64,000 nucleotides of DNA from Rhea pennata (GCF_028389875.1 NC_084687.1:7724157-7788156); one strand, 5' to 3'; shown: positions 1 to 13,597, counted from the stretch's first letter. Made by a program: numbers and translations. Notes: generated by a model not told the origin, from the sequence alone.

Positions 1-242
1 CAATATTATGGAGACTTCCTGAAAAGTTCTTGCCTCTGGGAAAAATGTACCTGTGCAGACAGTGTTAATGACTCTAATCAGTGCTGGATGTTCAGCAAGT
101 ATGTTAGAGCTAGAGTGCTTTCAAGGTTATATTGTATCTTCCCATATACTCATTCCTGAAGAGCAACATCTTTCTTCCTAGTCATTTTTGTTGTTTTTTT
201 TTTCCTCCCCAAACCATAGGATATGTACTAAATATGTACTAA

Positions 243-246
<4 letters not shown>

Positions 247-287
<41 letters not shown>
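247..287. repeat. A41 homopolymer
   Basis: An uninterrupted run of 41 adenines follows a direct duplication of ATATGTACTA (221-230 and 232-241). It could be the decayed tail of a retrocopy, but nothing recognisable precedes it. Confidence 0.95.
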
Positions 288-290
<3 letters not shown>

Positions 291-1770
291 GCATTGTATA
301 TTTTTATAAAAACAGAAAAAGGATTTTGGGATGATCCAAAATCTTCATGTTGATCCATTCCTAGATGGGACAGTGTGTGACTGAAGTCTCAGATGCAACC
401 ATACAGAATTACAGCTGAAGTTTTTTAGTCTGTGAATTGAGTAAATGAGTGGGGGGAAAAGGTGAGAATAATTATTTTCACACTACGCATAGATTATAGT
501 CACATCTGGACAAATGAGCAAATATTGTCAAGGACTCTTACTGTGCTCTCAAAGCAACCATAGGATAGCCAGCAGCTTTAGGAGGGAGAGGATTCAGAGT
601 TGTCCTTGACCTTTGGATAAAGTACAGAGAAATGGAGGTGTGTTAAACTCTTAGGCTTTGACATATGAAATATTTTAAGGTGTTACATGTAACACACATG
701 CTAAAAGAAGCACGTTAAGTTCTTTTCTGTATTTATTTCTTCCAGGCTTTTTCTTTCCAGACGGCATCTAAGACATAGTACTTATTTTCAATACAGACTT
801 ACCTGTGTTGCAGGAACCTGCCACAGTTAGAGTTTAAATTCAGATGAGAAATGTCAGCTTATGAAACTACAGCAACAGAAAAACTCATCCTTCTGGGCTG
901 CTTGCTGCTTTGTTCAAATGTTCATATAGGCTAAAGTGGCAGACTTGCTCTTTGGCATTTGCAGCACCATGATCTCCTGCTAGCAGAGGAGTAGCACTTA
1001 CCCTACTACTGCTTTGTCTCCCTTCACCATTTGGCAAACACTTGTTACTTTTTCTTCCTTCTCTCTTTTGTGGAGCAGAGCTAATGCAGATTTCCCAAGT
1101 GTCCGAAGATAACTATTGATGTGGAAGTGCGTGGGGGAATGCAAACCTTATGTGTACTTCAGGCACAACTTCTAGTATGATCAAATTCACGTTAGGTAAG
1201 ATGTGCTTGGCCAGGAGCAAGGCTTTGAAATTAATGCTGTCTGCACCAGGACAAACAAGCCCTTGAAGGTGTTCAGGAACTAAAGCTGCACTGATTTCAA
1301 TGAGATATTGTTCTCTAAAAGCTGCTCTTATGAATTAGAACATTTGCATCCTTACATAAGCAATGTATTTCTTTAAAGTCCATAAGCTGGTTGATAAACA
1401 TTTTGAAGCTTGTGAGTGAGTAAATAACCTGCTGTCCTTAATGTCCTTAATTAGCATTATGGAAAAACTTCCTGGGCAAACTTGTTGGGAGGAGGAATGG
1501 GGGGGGAGGGGGAGGGAGGAGTCAGGTCTCTTTTTCGCCCAGATAGCACAGAGTGGCCATTTTGTTTTCAGTGAACATGAACAGTTTCTTCAATCAATGC
1601 CAAAGTAGTAACAGTACAAGAACTGGGATTTTGTAAGACAGTGTGAGCAAAGCTATCTTTGCTCCCTGTTGCTATTTCCTTGTGTCTATTTATATTTTTT
1701 TTCATGTAAGAATGTATATTTTGTATAGCATGTGTAACATATGTTTGTCTATTGTAATATACCTTCATTC

Positions 1771-1776
1771 AATAAA
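1771..1776 (+). terminator. Candidate polyadenylation signal AATAAA
   Basis: AATAAA is preceded within about 70 nt by several TGTA motifs (TGTAAG, TGTATA, TGTAAC, TGTAAT), which resemble the UGUA sites bound by cleavage factor I. TTCGTTAGTTTG follows about 30 nt downstream as a possible GU-rich element. The arrangement is that of a genuine cleavage site on the plus strand. AATAAA alone is common in AT-rich DNA, so confidence is moderate. Confidence 0.4.
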
Positions 1777-1795
1777 ACACTATTATACATTGAGC

Positions 1796-4700
1796 ATCCA
1801 ATGTAACTTCGTTAGTTTGCAGTTGAATAATTCATTTTCCTTCTGATTTTTATTTTTCACAGGAAAAAGTGCAGTAAACGTAGTTTCAGGTGGGTTTCAG
1901 TCTTCTCAACATGAATATTACGCATATTCTTCACTTAAATTGTTGGAAGAACACTTAGTACTTAGCCTGGCTCATGGATTAACTTCTGTACATGCTAACA
2001 AAGCAGTAGCTGGCTGTATGCCTGGGTTTGCACCCCCTTTTCAGAGGCAGAGCAGGGGAATGAGACAGTCAGCTAATCCTGCCAGTGCCTGACACAGTGC
2101 TGCAGTCCAAGCTTGTTTCTGAAAAGAAGGAGCAAGGAAGGAAGAAATGACAGAGCAAAAGGCAGTCTGCATAAAAGCCACATAGCCTAGGTGCTGCAGA
2201 AACAGCTGCTGATCTTCAGATGGTGGCATGCACGCTGAGAGTCTCCACAGATCCAGGTAGGGTTGTTCTCACTGTCTAGACCCTAACTGCTGTTGCTATG
2301 TGTTTACAAATCTGGAATTTTGTATAGTTCATGCACACAATGCAAGATTCATTATAGTATTTCTGGTCACACAATTCAGGATCACTTTGCCACTTTTAAG
2401 TGCACCACACTAGTCCGGAACATGATATTTTTAAGATACTCCTTTTTTTTTTTTTTTTTCTTAATCATGAGGAATGGTTCATATGAGGAATCAAAATCAT
2501 TTGCAGAGAAGCTTGTGTGCATGAATAACCACTCCAAAACAACCTGTGGAGAAGGCCACCACTTGAATGAAATTCCACAACCATTATTTGTTACTGGAAA
2601 ATCAAAATCAAGTCACTTTAGCCCTAGCTAATATCCAAGCACGTCCAAGCAAGCAATTGGGCAAGGTGGTTGGCTTCACTAAAAAGAATTTTGCTTAGAA
2701 GGAGCTGAGCACTTAATATACCTGAGCTTTTTGCTTGCAATTCATAACACTGGTCTGGAAATCTGGAAGGAAAGTGTTCTACTTAAATAGGTTCACCTGC
2801 AATTTTGCAGCAGGTTTACAAAGGCAAGGTCTGGATTTGTCACTTGTCAGTTTTCTTGAAAGTCTATTGTTTGTTGTCTCAAGTGCCTTATATGTGCCAC
2901 ATGAAGCATCTGTGACCTGTGACAAATAGGGCTTTTTTTGTCCCATCTAGATCCGAATTATTTTCAAAATTAAAGTGTTTCCTAAAATAGCTTTTGCTAT
3001 CAAACATTTTTCTTATTTTAATTTTCTACTGGTAAGCTTCCTATACTTTCTTCTGAAAATGTGGAGATACTTATACAAAGATGCTGTTGACTCTGGACTA
3101 ACAGATTCGTATATTATTGTGTGCTCAGTGGTATATTCTTGCCATTCGGATCCTTCAAAGTAACGAAGAGCGGTTTTCTTTCTGGCAACAGACTGTCAGC
3201 ATAAATGAGCTAGTGACAGCATGCCCCTGCATACCTGCTGCGGGTGAGGGAGAGGTGAGTACCTCTCAACTGCCAGTTGCCTTAAGAGCTTCAGTAAGCT
3301 TTCTATTCCTTTGTATAACTTTTCAATTTCTATCACTATATTCTTGTGCTATTTCATGTTCTGGTGATTAATCATACCTTCATTCTTCTGTACTGCTTTT
3401 TGTATGCTTCACTGTTTTATCTGTTCACAGCTCTCAGTACTGTTTGGCCTTTCTCTACTTTAAACTAGTTGCTATGGCTGTTCTGTCCTCTGCTCTGTGC
3501 AACGAGTGAAGTTTGCACCCGGAGAAAGTTTGGCTCACTAGAGCTTAGCGTACATGCAGTTTGACATGCAAGTGTTAGTCACCCAGTATGGCATGCTTCT
3601 GTTTTTGGAAGCACAGTGCATGACGACCTTCAGTGTACAGGGTTTTTCTCTCCTAGCTCTAGCTGTTAGGGGTTGCCCAGGGGACCAATTTGGCACAGGG
3701 AAGCTCCAGATGCAGATTTCTGCACTGTGCTGCTCTAGGAGTGCCAGCCACCCTGTGCAGAGGTTGCTGCCTTGCTGACAGCTGTAGGAACAGGCTTTGT
3801 GGCAGAGGTGGGGTCGGTCAGCTGGCAGCTTTGCCTTGGGTCTGTGCCCACTTTGCTGAGGCAGCGTGTGATGTGTTTGGCAGTGCTGCCTGGTTCTTCA
3901 TGACCTACTCCCACAAGAGCAGAAGCGTATCATGTCTGGAGGACCTATACAACAATGTCCAAAAAGCAAAATCAAGCCTCAAACAGTTGTTGTTCTTCTG
4001 TTGTCTCTTTTCATGGCCCTAATAGTGTATTCCTTTGTTTTTCATTTCTAGCAAGAGTTCAAGGGCTGCCCTTTTCTACAAAGCACTAATGGCTGCGAGG
4101 GAAAATTTTTGATCTCTGGCTGTCAGCATGTAACTTCAGTGTGTCAGGTTGTATTTTTTTTTTTTTTTTTAAATCAAGAGTTGTCTCAGTGCTAATATGT
4201 GGCCTTAGGGAGTATATATATACCTGGCTGTGAAGTGGACAGTACACAAGCCTATCTCCTTTCAGCCAGCTCAGGAGGCTTGTTCACTCTTCATGTAGCG
4301 CTTTGAGGTTTCCTAGGGAAATGGAGCTGCAGCATTCATAGTGCTTTGCTTCTGGAGTGTGCCCAGAGCATTCCCCACATACCAATTTTTTGTATGTTCT
4401 AAGTATTTTCAGGCTACCATAATTGTAGGAGGCTGAGCTCAATGATAGGAGTCTGCCCCACAAGTCTCACTTTATCTAGGAGTGTGAGTGATATGAACCA
4501 CCCCCTCATCCTGTGATCATTTCAACAAGACACTCAGGAAAAACCAGTTATCACTTTCCCTGGAAAGTTTAGAGCTCCCTGGTTCATTATGTACATCTCA
4601 ACTCTGGCATAGTGTCAGAGAACCAACAACTATTGAAGATTAGATCATGAATAGTTAATGTTCTCAGTTACCCAAGCATATTTAAAAATTAACGCTGCAG

Positions 4701-6200
4701 CTTGGTGCTGATGAGATTAAAAAAAAATGAGTCATCAAAGGGAGGAAAAAACAGAAAACAATTGTGTCTACCCTCAAGCTTTGCTAATGACTGAGTCTGA
4801 GTTCTTGTGGAAGATCCTATCCCTTCTTTGCTTTAATCCTTCAGTGGTCTGAGCATACTGGTATACTTCATTAAACCACCTTCTTCCCTGCCTGCCTGAT
4901 TCCCTGCTGCTGGAGGCTTCTCTCCTCCCAGAGAACAGTCTGTGCCCCTTCAGAGACTGCTCCAAACTCCAGAGTGACAGATCTAGTTTGTGCTGTGAGC
5001 AGGCAACATGAGACTGGTGTCCATCTGCCCCATGCATGTCTCTGTCCCTAGTGGTGGGGAATGAGGGTAGCTTAGGTGATAAAAACCTATGTGTTTGCAT
5101 AACAAGCTCAGTGACAGTGTCCCTGCTGCATGGTGCACTGTAACAGCACGGGCTGAAGAGTCAGTCTAATGCACGGGTCATTCCCCAAGGGATTTATCTC
5201 CTGGGGAAGTGGGCAGAGGGCATGAACTGGGCCTGTGAGGAGCTGCAGTAATGTGCAAGCTGTCACAGCTCTCAGCATGTGCTAACACCGAGATTGTCCC
5301 ACTGGATCCAGACCTGCCTTGCACCACAGGCTGGCGGAAGTTGCCCAGTCCACAGCAAAACTGCTGCCTGAGCTACTGCAGCACCAGGATGCACTCTGCG
5401 TTTCTGGAGCTGCCATACATCATCTCATCCCTCCTCCAGGAACAGCACTGTCAGTGCTGGCTGGGAGCAGGTAAGGCTGCGCCATTGCTGGGATCCCTTC
5501 AATCTATGTTCCTGGTTAGAAAGGTGTTCGCCTGTCATTACGGGGCGTTGGCTTAACTTTCCATCAAATCCAGTCCAGCTTTCCAAATCTTTCAGGGTAT
5601 GAGCTTAACAAGAGAATAAGCAAATAATTGGGATTGGAGGAGAAGACTGGTTTGTGTGAGAATCTCAGACCCAGACAGGCTTTGGCAAGGCAGACTGCAG
5701 TGCCAGTGCAACCATGGCTCTTGCCTTCTTCAGGAGCCTGACCAGGGATTTGGGCTGCTGTTTCCACATGTAGAAAGCTAGAAGAGACAGAGAATATTTT
5801 TTCTAAATGGAACTAGTCATTTGTAAGCAGACAAAAATATTGGGAACAGATTAAATATCTTAATTTTTGTGGCTTTTGCCTTAAAGTAACTAACTGGGAA
5901 AGAACAGCAATGTGGATCTAGATTACCTCACTCTGGAAAGCATGCAGCTGTTTGGAACCAGATGTCAGACCCATGGGAGTGCTCTGGCCCTGATTGCCTA
6001 TATCGTGTGCATGTGTGTCTGGTGGGGCATATGCTAGATAGCAGGAAGTGTGCATACATGTCAAGCTAGCCAGTGGAAGCATTTCTTGGTGTTAATTCAG
6101 TTTATCGCCCTTCATGACCTGTGGATCGTAAAATGAGCAGAATTAACTTACTTATTAGCTGCTGTTATGTGTGTGCATGCATGTGTGCTTGATCTGTGAT
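1796..6200. other. Non-coding spacer, nothing recognised
   Basis: Open frames reach only about 110 codons, overlap on both strands and have no recognisable domain. Two T tracts occur (2443-2459 and 4154-4170). I see no RNA gene or promoter-like signal here. Confidence 0.6.
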
Positions 6201-6224
6201 TTCTAAAACACGTTAGGAGGATGG

Positions 6225-6345
6225 GTGATCTCATAACCTCCAGGTTACAGATGTGGAGGGAAAAAAGAAATAGCTTGCCCAGAAGACCAGCAAATGCGTG
6301 ACAAAATCAGGCCTGGAGCCTGGGAGTGAACACTGTTCTTCCTGC
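6225..6345 (+). repeat. Old MIR-like SINE (or L2/L3 3' end) fragment
   Basis: The order GTTACAGATG-GGAGGG, then TAGCTTGCCCAGAAGACCAGC, then AAATCAGGCCTGGAGCCTGGGA follows the known MIR layout (TTTACAGATGAGGAAACTGAGG, GACTTGCCCAAGGTCACACAG, AGCTGGGACTAGAACCCAGG) in the same order and at similar spacing. The match is strongly diverged, as expected of a relic older than the amniote radiation. Assigned from memory of the consensus. Confidence 0.5.
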
Positions 6346-9300
6346 TAGAATATAGCTGCTGCTTGGTTTTTCTTCCCATGTCTGAAACTCAGCTTTCTGC
6401 ATCTGCCCATTCTCAGTTTCATTGAGCAGGTCCGGACAGGAAATGGGATTCAGTGCAGCACTACAGAGAATGGAGCATCCTCAGAGCATGTCTCTTAATT
6501 AAGGGCCTTTGCTTCCTGCATCTGGGAGGCAGCCCCAGATTGGGATTCCTGTCTGCAGGAAAATGGAGCGCTATTAAGGCTACAGTTTATCTCATTTTCT
6601 CCCAATGAGATGCTATTGATTTGCCCTGTGAAGGGATGTATGCTGATTAAACTATAAATGTTTATTGACATGCACAGGAGGCTGATGTGCTCAGCCACGT
6701 GCTCTGCAGGCCCATGCTGTCTGTGCATCCTCAGAGCTGTCGCTGCCTCGGGGTCAGAGACTCTTCCTCCTGCTCTGCTTCTCCTTTCTGCTGACAAAGG
6801 TGTGTCAGAGCTTATCCCACAAGATGGCTGCTTTGTCCTTCAGGTAGAGGAAGCAAACTGCAGCTTTCCCCCTCGAACACTGCGGAAATCAGATGGCCCA
6901 GCTGTGCACCCTCAGCAGAGTGGGATACCAGAGCCTGTCCACCCGCACAGGACTGACCCTTGTCCCAGAGCATGATTCTGCACTGTGCAGGGGTAGCGCA
7001 TGCCTGGGGCAGGGCCAGCTGACCTGTTCCCCAGCATGCTCTCCAACTCGGTGCATGTGAGCCATGCTGCAGCCACTGGACTGAAACTGTCTTTCCATAG
7101 CTTCCTCCTGCCCACACACATCTGGCCTTGCTGCTCAGCCTGGGTTCTGGAAGAGTTACCCTCCCGTAGCAAATGCAAGTCCAGATGGCTGAATTACAGG
7201 AGATGTGCTACAGCAGCCAGCAGGTTTTGCTGTGGAAATTTAGGCCAGCAGCAGAGAGAATTGCTTAGCTGGGTGGGATGGTTTCAAGGGGCACAGCATT
7301 AGTCTGACTTGTGTAGCTGTGGTGCTCCTGATAGGAGTACAGTAACCTGAGCTTGTTGGGTTTGACCTGCTCTGGGCTGTGTAGCTATGCAAGGTTATGA
7401 CACGGCTCTGCTGAGTGAATGTCAGCAGAACCTACCTGGCTCTTCCCGACAGCGAGGTCCTAAAGCAGCAGTGGCCGCTGTCCCGCGCAGGGTAGTGAGC
7501 AAGGCAGGCAGCGCAACCCCTGTATGCACTGCAGCCTCAGCCTATCCATCCAAGGGGCTTTTCTGGGTTCCAAGTGCTTTTGTGGAGCTGGGTGCAGGGA
7601 CTGCTGTCTGTTCCTGGGCACAGTAGCTGCAAGACTGCAGGTGCCTGTATCCAGTGCAGGCTCCATGGGGATGTTTGCTGGGGATGGCTGGATACCAGGG
7701 GTGAAAGCATGGAGAGCAGCTGCTTTCCAACAGCAGCCAGCAGGCAGGGAGGTGAATTCCTAAACTATCTAAGCAGCACCTGGGAGATGCTCAGACCTAC
7801 AATGGCAGGTAGTTGCTGCCACAGGGGCAACCTCTAGCAGGGTTGTTCTTCCTAGGCAGCAGCACTGACACGTTCTTCCTCTGGGGCCCAGGATGGACCC
7901 TGCCTCTCCATCTGAACAGGCAGAAGCAGGCAAAGGGTGGTCGTGACCGTGATGGGCAGCAGCTGTGCCTTGGGGAGCCTGTCTGAGGCTGCAGGTAGTC
8001 TGGGGCAGGCTGTGCTGTGCTCAGCCACCATGCTGGGCAGCCCCAGCCACCAAGGAGAGCTGGGCTGGTTCAGCTGTTACTTGTAGTGCGGTTTGAGTTT
8101 GGGTTTGGGTAGGAAGTGATGCCCTTGTTTGTCACATGCTGTGTCTGTTGGGAACTGACCTCAGTGTGTTGCTCTTCCAGACTTGCTTGCTGTGCAGCTG
8201 TGGCTAATGAGATGAGCGTGCTGATGAGGTGATGGGAACAGCACCAGGATGGTGAGTTTACTCTTGTGTCTGTAATTCCCTAGCCTCAGGGGCTGCTGCA
8301 CTGTGTCCCTGTGCTAACATGTCTGATATTGCTTGGTGTTTAGCACAAGAAAGATTGCTGAAAATGAACGAGCTTTTAAAGGCTTGGAGTGCTGCTGGAC
8401 CTTAGGGGCTTTTGTGCCTTCAGGTTTTTTCTCTGTTGCATAGTGCCCTTCTGAGCCTGTTGCTCAGAGACCCCAGATGGTTCCTGGGTTGTCAGTTATA
8501 CCCTGCGCCATACTAGCAACCTCATGGAATGTCTCTGGGTAGGTTTGCAAGTCTGTTCACTGCTGCAAGTTTTCCACCCTGCTCCCGTAACTTTCTGTAG
8601 GAAAAAATATCGTCAGGACCCTGAAATCTTTGCTTACCAGTCCTTCATGCCCTACGTCTGTTGTGTGCGTCACTTGTTTGCAAGGGTAGCGTCGTGGAGG
8701 GGGTGCTGCGTTGGTGGGTTACGTGCAGAGTCCTTGGGGCCCTTCTGTGTTGCTAGCTGTGGCACGACCCTCTTAGAGTTCGTCTGGGCACTTGAAGCAA
8801 AACTAACTAGCCAGTTAAATTGTTAGATTCTAGCCTACAGCAGGGAGCTGCCTAAAATCTCCCTCTCCTAAATTCCCAGATAAGCTCCCTTCTGGAACAA
8901 GCTTGCCATTTGGCACCTGCCTGTTTCTAAGTAAGTGCCACCTCATTTTGACCTTCCCCAGGCCTTTTCCGCTGCCACAGCTGTCACCATGACCACGTCT
9001 GTGAGCAAGGCCCAGCTGGGGCTGCATCCAGGCAGCACAGACTATGTCTGCATGCAGTCGCTGAGCCAGTGGGGCGACTGGCTGTGCTCAGCCCATGGAG
9101 CCTGGCCTGCTGCAGCACCGTGGCATGGGCCTGGTGCCCTGCTGGGAACCAGCCCCATGGCTGTGCTAACACGAGTTCCAGCAGGAGTTTGGCCTCAAAC
9201 ACAACTGTTTTTGCTCTAGGGGTCTGCCCTGACTGCCCTTGCCTGTGACTCAGATCATTCCTGTAAATGCACATTACCTCAGCTCCCTTGCTGCCTCCAG

Positions 9301-9500
9301 CAGCTGCTTGTCAGTGCGTGTCTCGCAGGCGGGCGACGCTGGGCATTCACACAGAGGCTGGCCGGTGCTGCAGAGCCCCACTCCTTGCACTGCGAGAGCG
9401 TCAGGCGCACGGTGGTCACCAGCAGCCGCAAAGCGAAGCTGGATTAAGACAAGAGTTTAAACCTCATCCCTGGAGATGCAATGCATCGTCAGTGCTAGCA
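6346..9500. other. GC-rich spacer, nothing recognised
   Basis: The segment is rich in CTG/CAG/TGG trinucleotides, which lowers stop-codon frequency and gives many overlapping frames of 60-105 codons on both strands. None has a recognisable domain. Confidence 0.55.
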
Positions 9501-9509
9501 TGTTTTTGA

Positions 9510-10200
9510 AGGGCATATATTATAACTATCCAATTCCGGCTCATCTCTCTTGGCAAAGGCAGATTTTCTCTAAATAAGATCCTCTTATGCGTAACTTGTG
9601 TGTAACACCGTGTAACTGCTCCGCTCATCACTTCAAAGATTCAGTTTCACATTGGATTTAATGTCTCTTCTGAAGACTTATATGTGTAATTCTGCCCAGC
9701 ATTTAGAAAAATCTCCCACATACTTGCTCAGATTTATTGTTGATACCATTTTGCCTGACACTGAATGGTGCAGGCACATCTATTGAGTGGTAGACTGTGA
9801 TTTGTGACTCGCCAAAGGGGATTGCAGGATGCAGAAGTAAACGTGCCCTACTCGATTAATAGTAATAGTCTGCTGAGAGTGTCCCTGGCAGCATGGCTTG
9901 GCTTAGGGAAGGACTTGCAGAACAGGGTCAGGAGCTGTTCTGCGGAGCAGGACAGATCTTTTCTGAAAAAAATTTAATTAACTTAAAACAAATGTACAGG
10001 AAAGGACCAGCCATTAGCTGCCTTTGCTTCCTGAAACTCATCCCTGCTAATTAAGCAATGTGTCAGCAGAAGTGACCTACAGATAACACAGCATCCAATT
10101 TGCATTTAAATTAAAAAACATATTTTTAAAATAAAGGTTTCATTAAGCCCCTTTTGTTTGTTTTTCCAGATATGCACATTATCAAACCTTTCCATGCTTT
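9510..10200. promoter_or_regulatory. AT-rich enhancer-like block (candidate conserved non-coding element)
   Basis: Within GC-rich surroundings this block is AT-rich, free of simple repeats, and dense in homeodomain-type sites: TCGATTAATAG, TTTAATTAACTTAA, CTAATTAAGCAATG, and TTTGCATTTAAATTAA, which includes an octamer-like core. Such contrast is typical of conserved vertebrate enhancers, but conservation cannot be seen from one genome. Confidence 0.3.
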
Positions 10201-10309
10201 TTATTGACTGACTTTTGGACTGCCATTGACTTTTTGGTTCAGGAAGCGTCCCTGTTCAGGTAGCGTCGCTGGCCTATTCTGCCCTTGCCTGACTGAGCAC
10301 AGAAGCCAC

Positions 10310-10570
10310 GAGCCATGAGTCCCGCGAGAGGCAGGGCTCGCACGCTGGACGCCTCTCAGGGATCGCACCCACCGCGGGGCGCAGCGGAGGGCCAAAAGTG
10401 CCCTTACGAGGAGCCGGGTCGCCAGGAAAAGCAGCCAGGCTGCAGCCAGGGCCCCGGGGCAGAGAAGCCCATCGCGGCTGGCGGCACACAAGCCGAGTCC
10501 GGCACACTTTCAAAGGCACGGCAGCATTGTGGTAGGCGGCACAGCTGGCGGCTGGAGCCCAGGCTCTTCA
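10310..10570. other. CpG-rich patch without a recognisable gene
   Basis: CpG density rises clearly (for example CCCGCGAGAG, GATCGCACCCACCGCGGGGCGCAGCGG, CATCGCGGCTGGCGGCAC) and drops off on both sides. Short frames here have no known domain. It may be a weak CpG island or the start of a non-coding transcript. Confidence 0.4.
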
Positions 10571-10599
10571 GAGCAAGTGACGGAGTAAGTTTTCCTCGG

Positions 10600-12180
10600 A
10601 GCTTCTGCTGCTCAGCAATTTAATGAACTCTCTAGTAGTTAAAACTGTGGCTTCTTAATCAATGCTGTTTATCCTCAGGACAGTGTTTGATGCATGAAGT
10701 GCTCTTGAGGCTTATGATGTCCTTGTAAATGGAACTTTTTCTACCTGCTTTTTTTCCTCCTCCTGTTATCATTAAATACAGGAAGCAATAGTCAGCTCTA
10801 GCAGTTCAGGATTCCCTCTTGGTGCTCAAGTAGTATGTCCTGTGGCTACACCAGTGCTTTTGCAGAGAGATTTTCCTGAGTGACTCTATTTGGATGAGGT
10901 CACTCATGCAGCACCCATCCTGCACAGAACAAGGCAACCTTGCATGTCTGAGTGACTAAAAGCAATCTCCAGTGTCTGTGTCATCCCTGGCTGGCAGCTC
11001 CTAGCATCGTGAAGCGAGTGGGGGAGGGAGTGTTCTCCGATAAAATGACCAGCAATGAATTGCTGCTGTCACCGTGAAGGGAACAGGCTTAGTGGAGGAG
11101 AGAGGGCATTGCAGAAGAGATGGTGGAGAGAAGAAGGGAGCAAGGGGCAGCGCTGCTCCAGTCCAAGGTGCACCAGCACCAAAGGAGCTGGTTTCTCCTC
11201 TGTGCCCAGCATGGGTCGGGGTCAGCTGATGCCCCGGGAGAGCTAGTTGGGAATGCAGTGCATATGAGCACTGCCATGGCACACTGCCACTCCTGAAATG
11301 CAACGCTTGCCCGGCAAGTCCAGCTGCCCGAAGCTCCCCTGGTGTACGCTGAAATATTCAGGAGCAGATTATGTAACCAGTGTCATGGCCCCGCAGCTGC
11401 TTACGTTAAAAGTGGCACCGCACAGTCAGAGCAAGCAGCAGCAGCCGACACATGACGGCAGCGGATGAGTCCATCCTACGGACCAGCATCTTCTCCGCAG
11501 GGACATTGGCTTCTGAGGGGATACAATTTCTGCATGATTGTTTTTTCCATGTATGATCCTGTAGGCATCAGCACAGCGGGGCTGGGGAAAGGGGTGCCTC
11601 AGATGAGAAAGTGTGACATGATGATGATGTTACTCCCATTTAGCTTCCTGACCCCTTTCCTGGTGAGGAGGTCTTTGTATACAGAATATGTACCAGGGGT
11701 TTCATGCAGAACCTCCCAGGGTCTTACTACCCAGCAGTCTCCATCTGCAGTGCTGATTTCTCCTGAAGTCCTTAGCAAGGCTCAAGCACTTGCTGCCTTG
11801 CGGAGAGGGGGCCTTGCAAGGGGATCTGCTGAACTACAATGATGGAAGCATTTGTAACGCAGAAGCCTCTTACTAGGATTTCTGCATTTAAAGGAGGCTA
11901 ATAGTATGCAGAAATGCTCCAGCAGTGCTCCTTTTCATGGCAGGGTGCTTCTTCAAGGGCTCGGAATCCTATTCCTTTGTGTTTTTTGTATTACTGTGGC
12001 TCATAAAAGATAGCCAATATTTAGAAAAGGGGATCTAGGCTTTATGGGGACCTCAGTTTCTCACCCTCATTTTTTAGTTATAAGCGTAGAGTCACAAAGA
12101 GTCTTAATAAGATTTTGTCTGGTCACAACCTCTAAGGCTTTGCGTGGTTGACTGCTGCTAATCTGCAATCTGCATCCCCA
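10600..12180. other. Non-coding spacer, nothing recognised
   Basis: Mixed base composition; the longest frame is 125 codons (11465-11842, plus) and has no recognisable domain. Confidence 0.5.
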
Positions 12181-12197
12181 TGAAAAGGAGAAACGCC

Positions 12198-12224
12198 TTT
12201 TTTTTTTTTTTTTTTTTTTTTTTT
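12198..12224. repeat. T27 homopolymer
   Basis: An uninterrupted run of 27 thymines, with no recognisable retroelement next to it. Confidence 0.95.
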
Positions 12225-12769
12225 CCTCCCCTCTTTGATGAGCTGGGTGCCTTGATTTCACCTGATGTATTTCTCCAGAACAGTCGTGTTAATATTATTT
12301 GAAATTCTGTGAGCAAAATTGAATTACTGGGCACAAGCTCAAATTAAGTATGGGGGATATGCAAACATCCATAAATCCAGTGACCTCGTTAAAAGGAAAT
12401 ATTGCCCTGCCAGCCTAAGTTGGGCAGGTCTAATTGGCTTGAGCCAAGCAGCGCTGAGCTTTGGCGTTATTAGCAGCGACGGCATCTGCTCCGGCCAAGG
12501 GCCGAGTGGAGAGGTCGCTCTCAAAGCTCTGCCGCCCCGTTGTGCGTAATTATCCACGGGATTAGCAGAGGCTGGCTGCCCTCGCTGGCCCTTGCTGAGC
12601 CCGGGCAGGGTGCTGCGGGCTGGCCCCAGGCTGGGCACCCCGGGCAGGATTTCAGCCAGTCCCGGGAAACGGGACCCCCAGGGTCCCTCCTGCTCTGGCA
12701 AGTGGCGATACCTGGCTGCTGCACTTTAATCCTACCCTCTCTTTTGTCCGCCCTTGGCTCCTCTGCTGA

Positions 12770-13000
12770 AGCCTGACAGCTTTGATTTCTTTCCCTTGGT
12801 TAGAGAACATGAGGTTTTTGACAGCTGCCTTTGCCATTATTCTTCCCTTAATGCTGTTGTTGTGTTGCGTTACTGTCAAATCACATCTTATTAAAGCTCC
12901 TTCCCATCCTGTCGGCAGCAGATGAAGAGCACAAATAGCTACATAATCTCCCAGCTCTGTTGGGGGAAATTGCCTTTTATTATTGACAAGGAAGCACCAC
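12770..13000. promoter_or_regulatory. Enhancer-like block with paired TGACAG motifs
   Basis: The block carries TGACAG twice (CCTGACAGC, TTGACAGC) and the related ACTGTCAAATC, all MEIS/TGIF-type sites, with CTTATTAAAG and TTTATTATTGACAAG close by. It is AT-rich, repeat-free and set in GC-rich spacer. Function is inferred. Confidence 0.3.
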
Positions 13001-13596
13001 TATGGGAGGACATAACTCCACCGCGTGGCAGGGCTGGAGCAGGAGGGCAGCAGCCCTTGCGCTCCCTCCAGGGCCATGGGAGCCGGCAGGGTGATCCCTG
13101 CGGAGCTGGCAGCTGTCCCGCTCTCTGGAGGTGCCTCTCGTGTGGGAATTGCCTGCAGCAGGAATAGGCTGTTTCAGAGGCAACGTGTGGCCTAGGGTGC
13201 GCTGGGTCCTGGCTGCTCCGCCAGCTCCGCTCCCGCATTCCCTCACATCCGAGGGCAGTGACGTATTTGTTGCCATCATTCATCCGTCACTCCCATAGCA
13301 AATACGTAAAGCAGCACCCATAAGTGTGTGTTGATTTTGGCTCCAACAGGAGCCGTGGGAAGACCAGACAGGAGGATGGGAAGATCTGCTATCCCAGCTC
13401 ATTTCACCAGAGGGGTTTTATGCCTGGAAGTGGCCATGTGTCTGCCCCATGCAACCCCCTTTGGTCCCAATGTGGAGTCTGGGGAGAGGAAATCTAGGTC
13501 ATCTGAAAAACGCTCTCTCCGAACATTAAATATTTAGCTGTGTTTACAGCACGTTCCAGCTCCAGGCTGCGTAGGCAGGCTAGAAATGCCGGGAGA

Positions 13597-13597
<1 letters not shown>

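Larger units (their letters stand above)
1..1795 (+). other. Possible 3' UTR end of an upstream plus-strand gene (LRIG2 by synteny)
   Basis: The segment has no plausible coding exon but is moderately AT-rich and ends in a good polyadenylation signal. In human, LRIG2 lies next to MAGI3 and both are transcribed in the same direction, so a last-exon 3' UTR of LRIG2 is the natural candidate. I recognise no LRIG2 coding sequence here, and the identity rests on gene order alone. A 41-A tract (247-287) lies within it. Confidence 0.3.
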
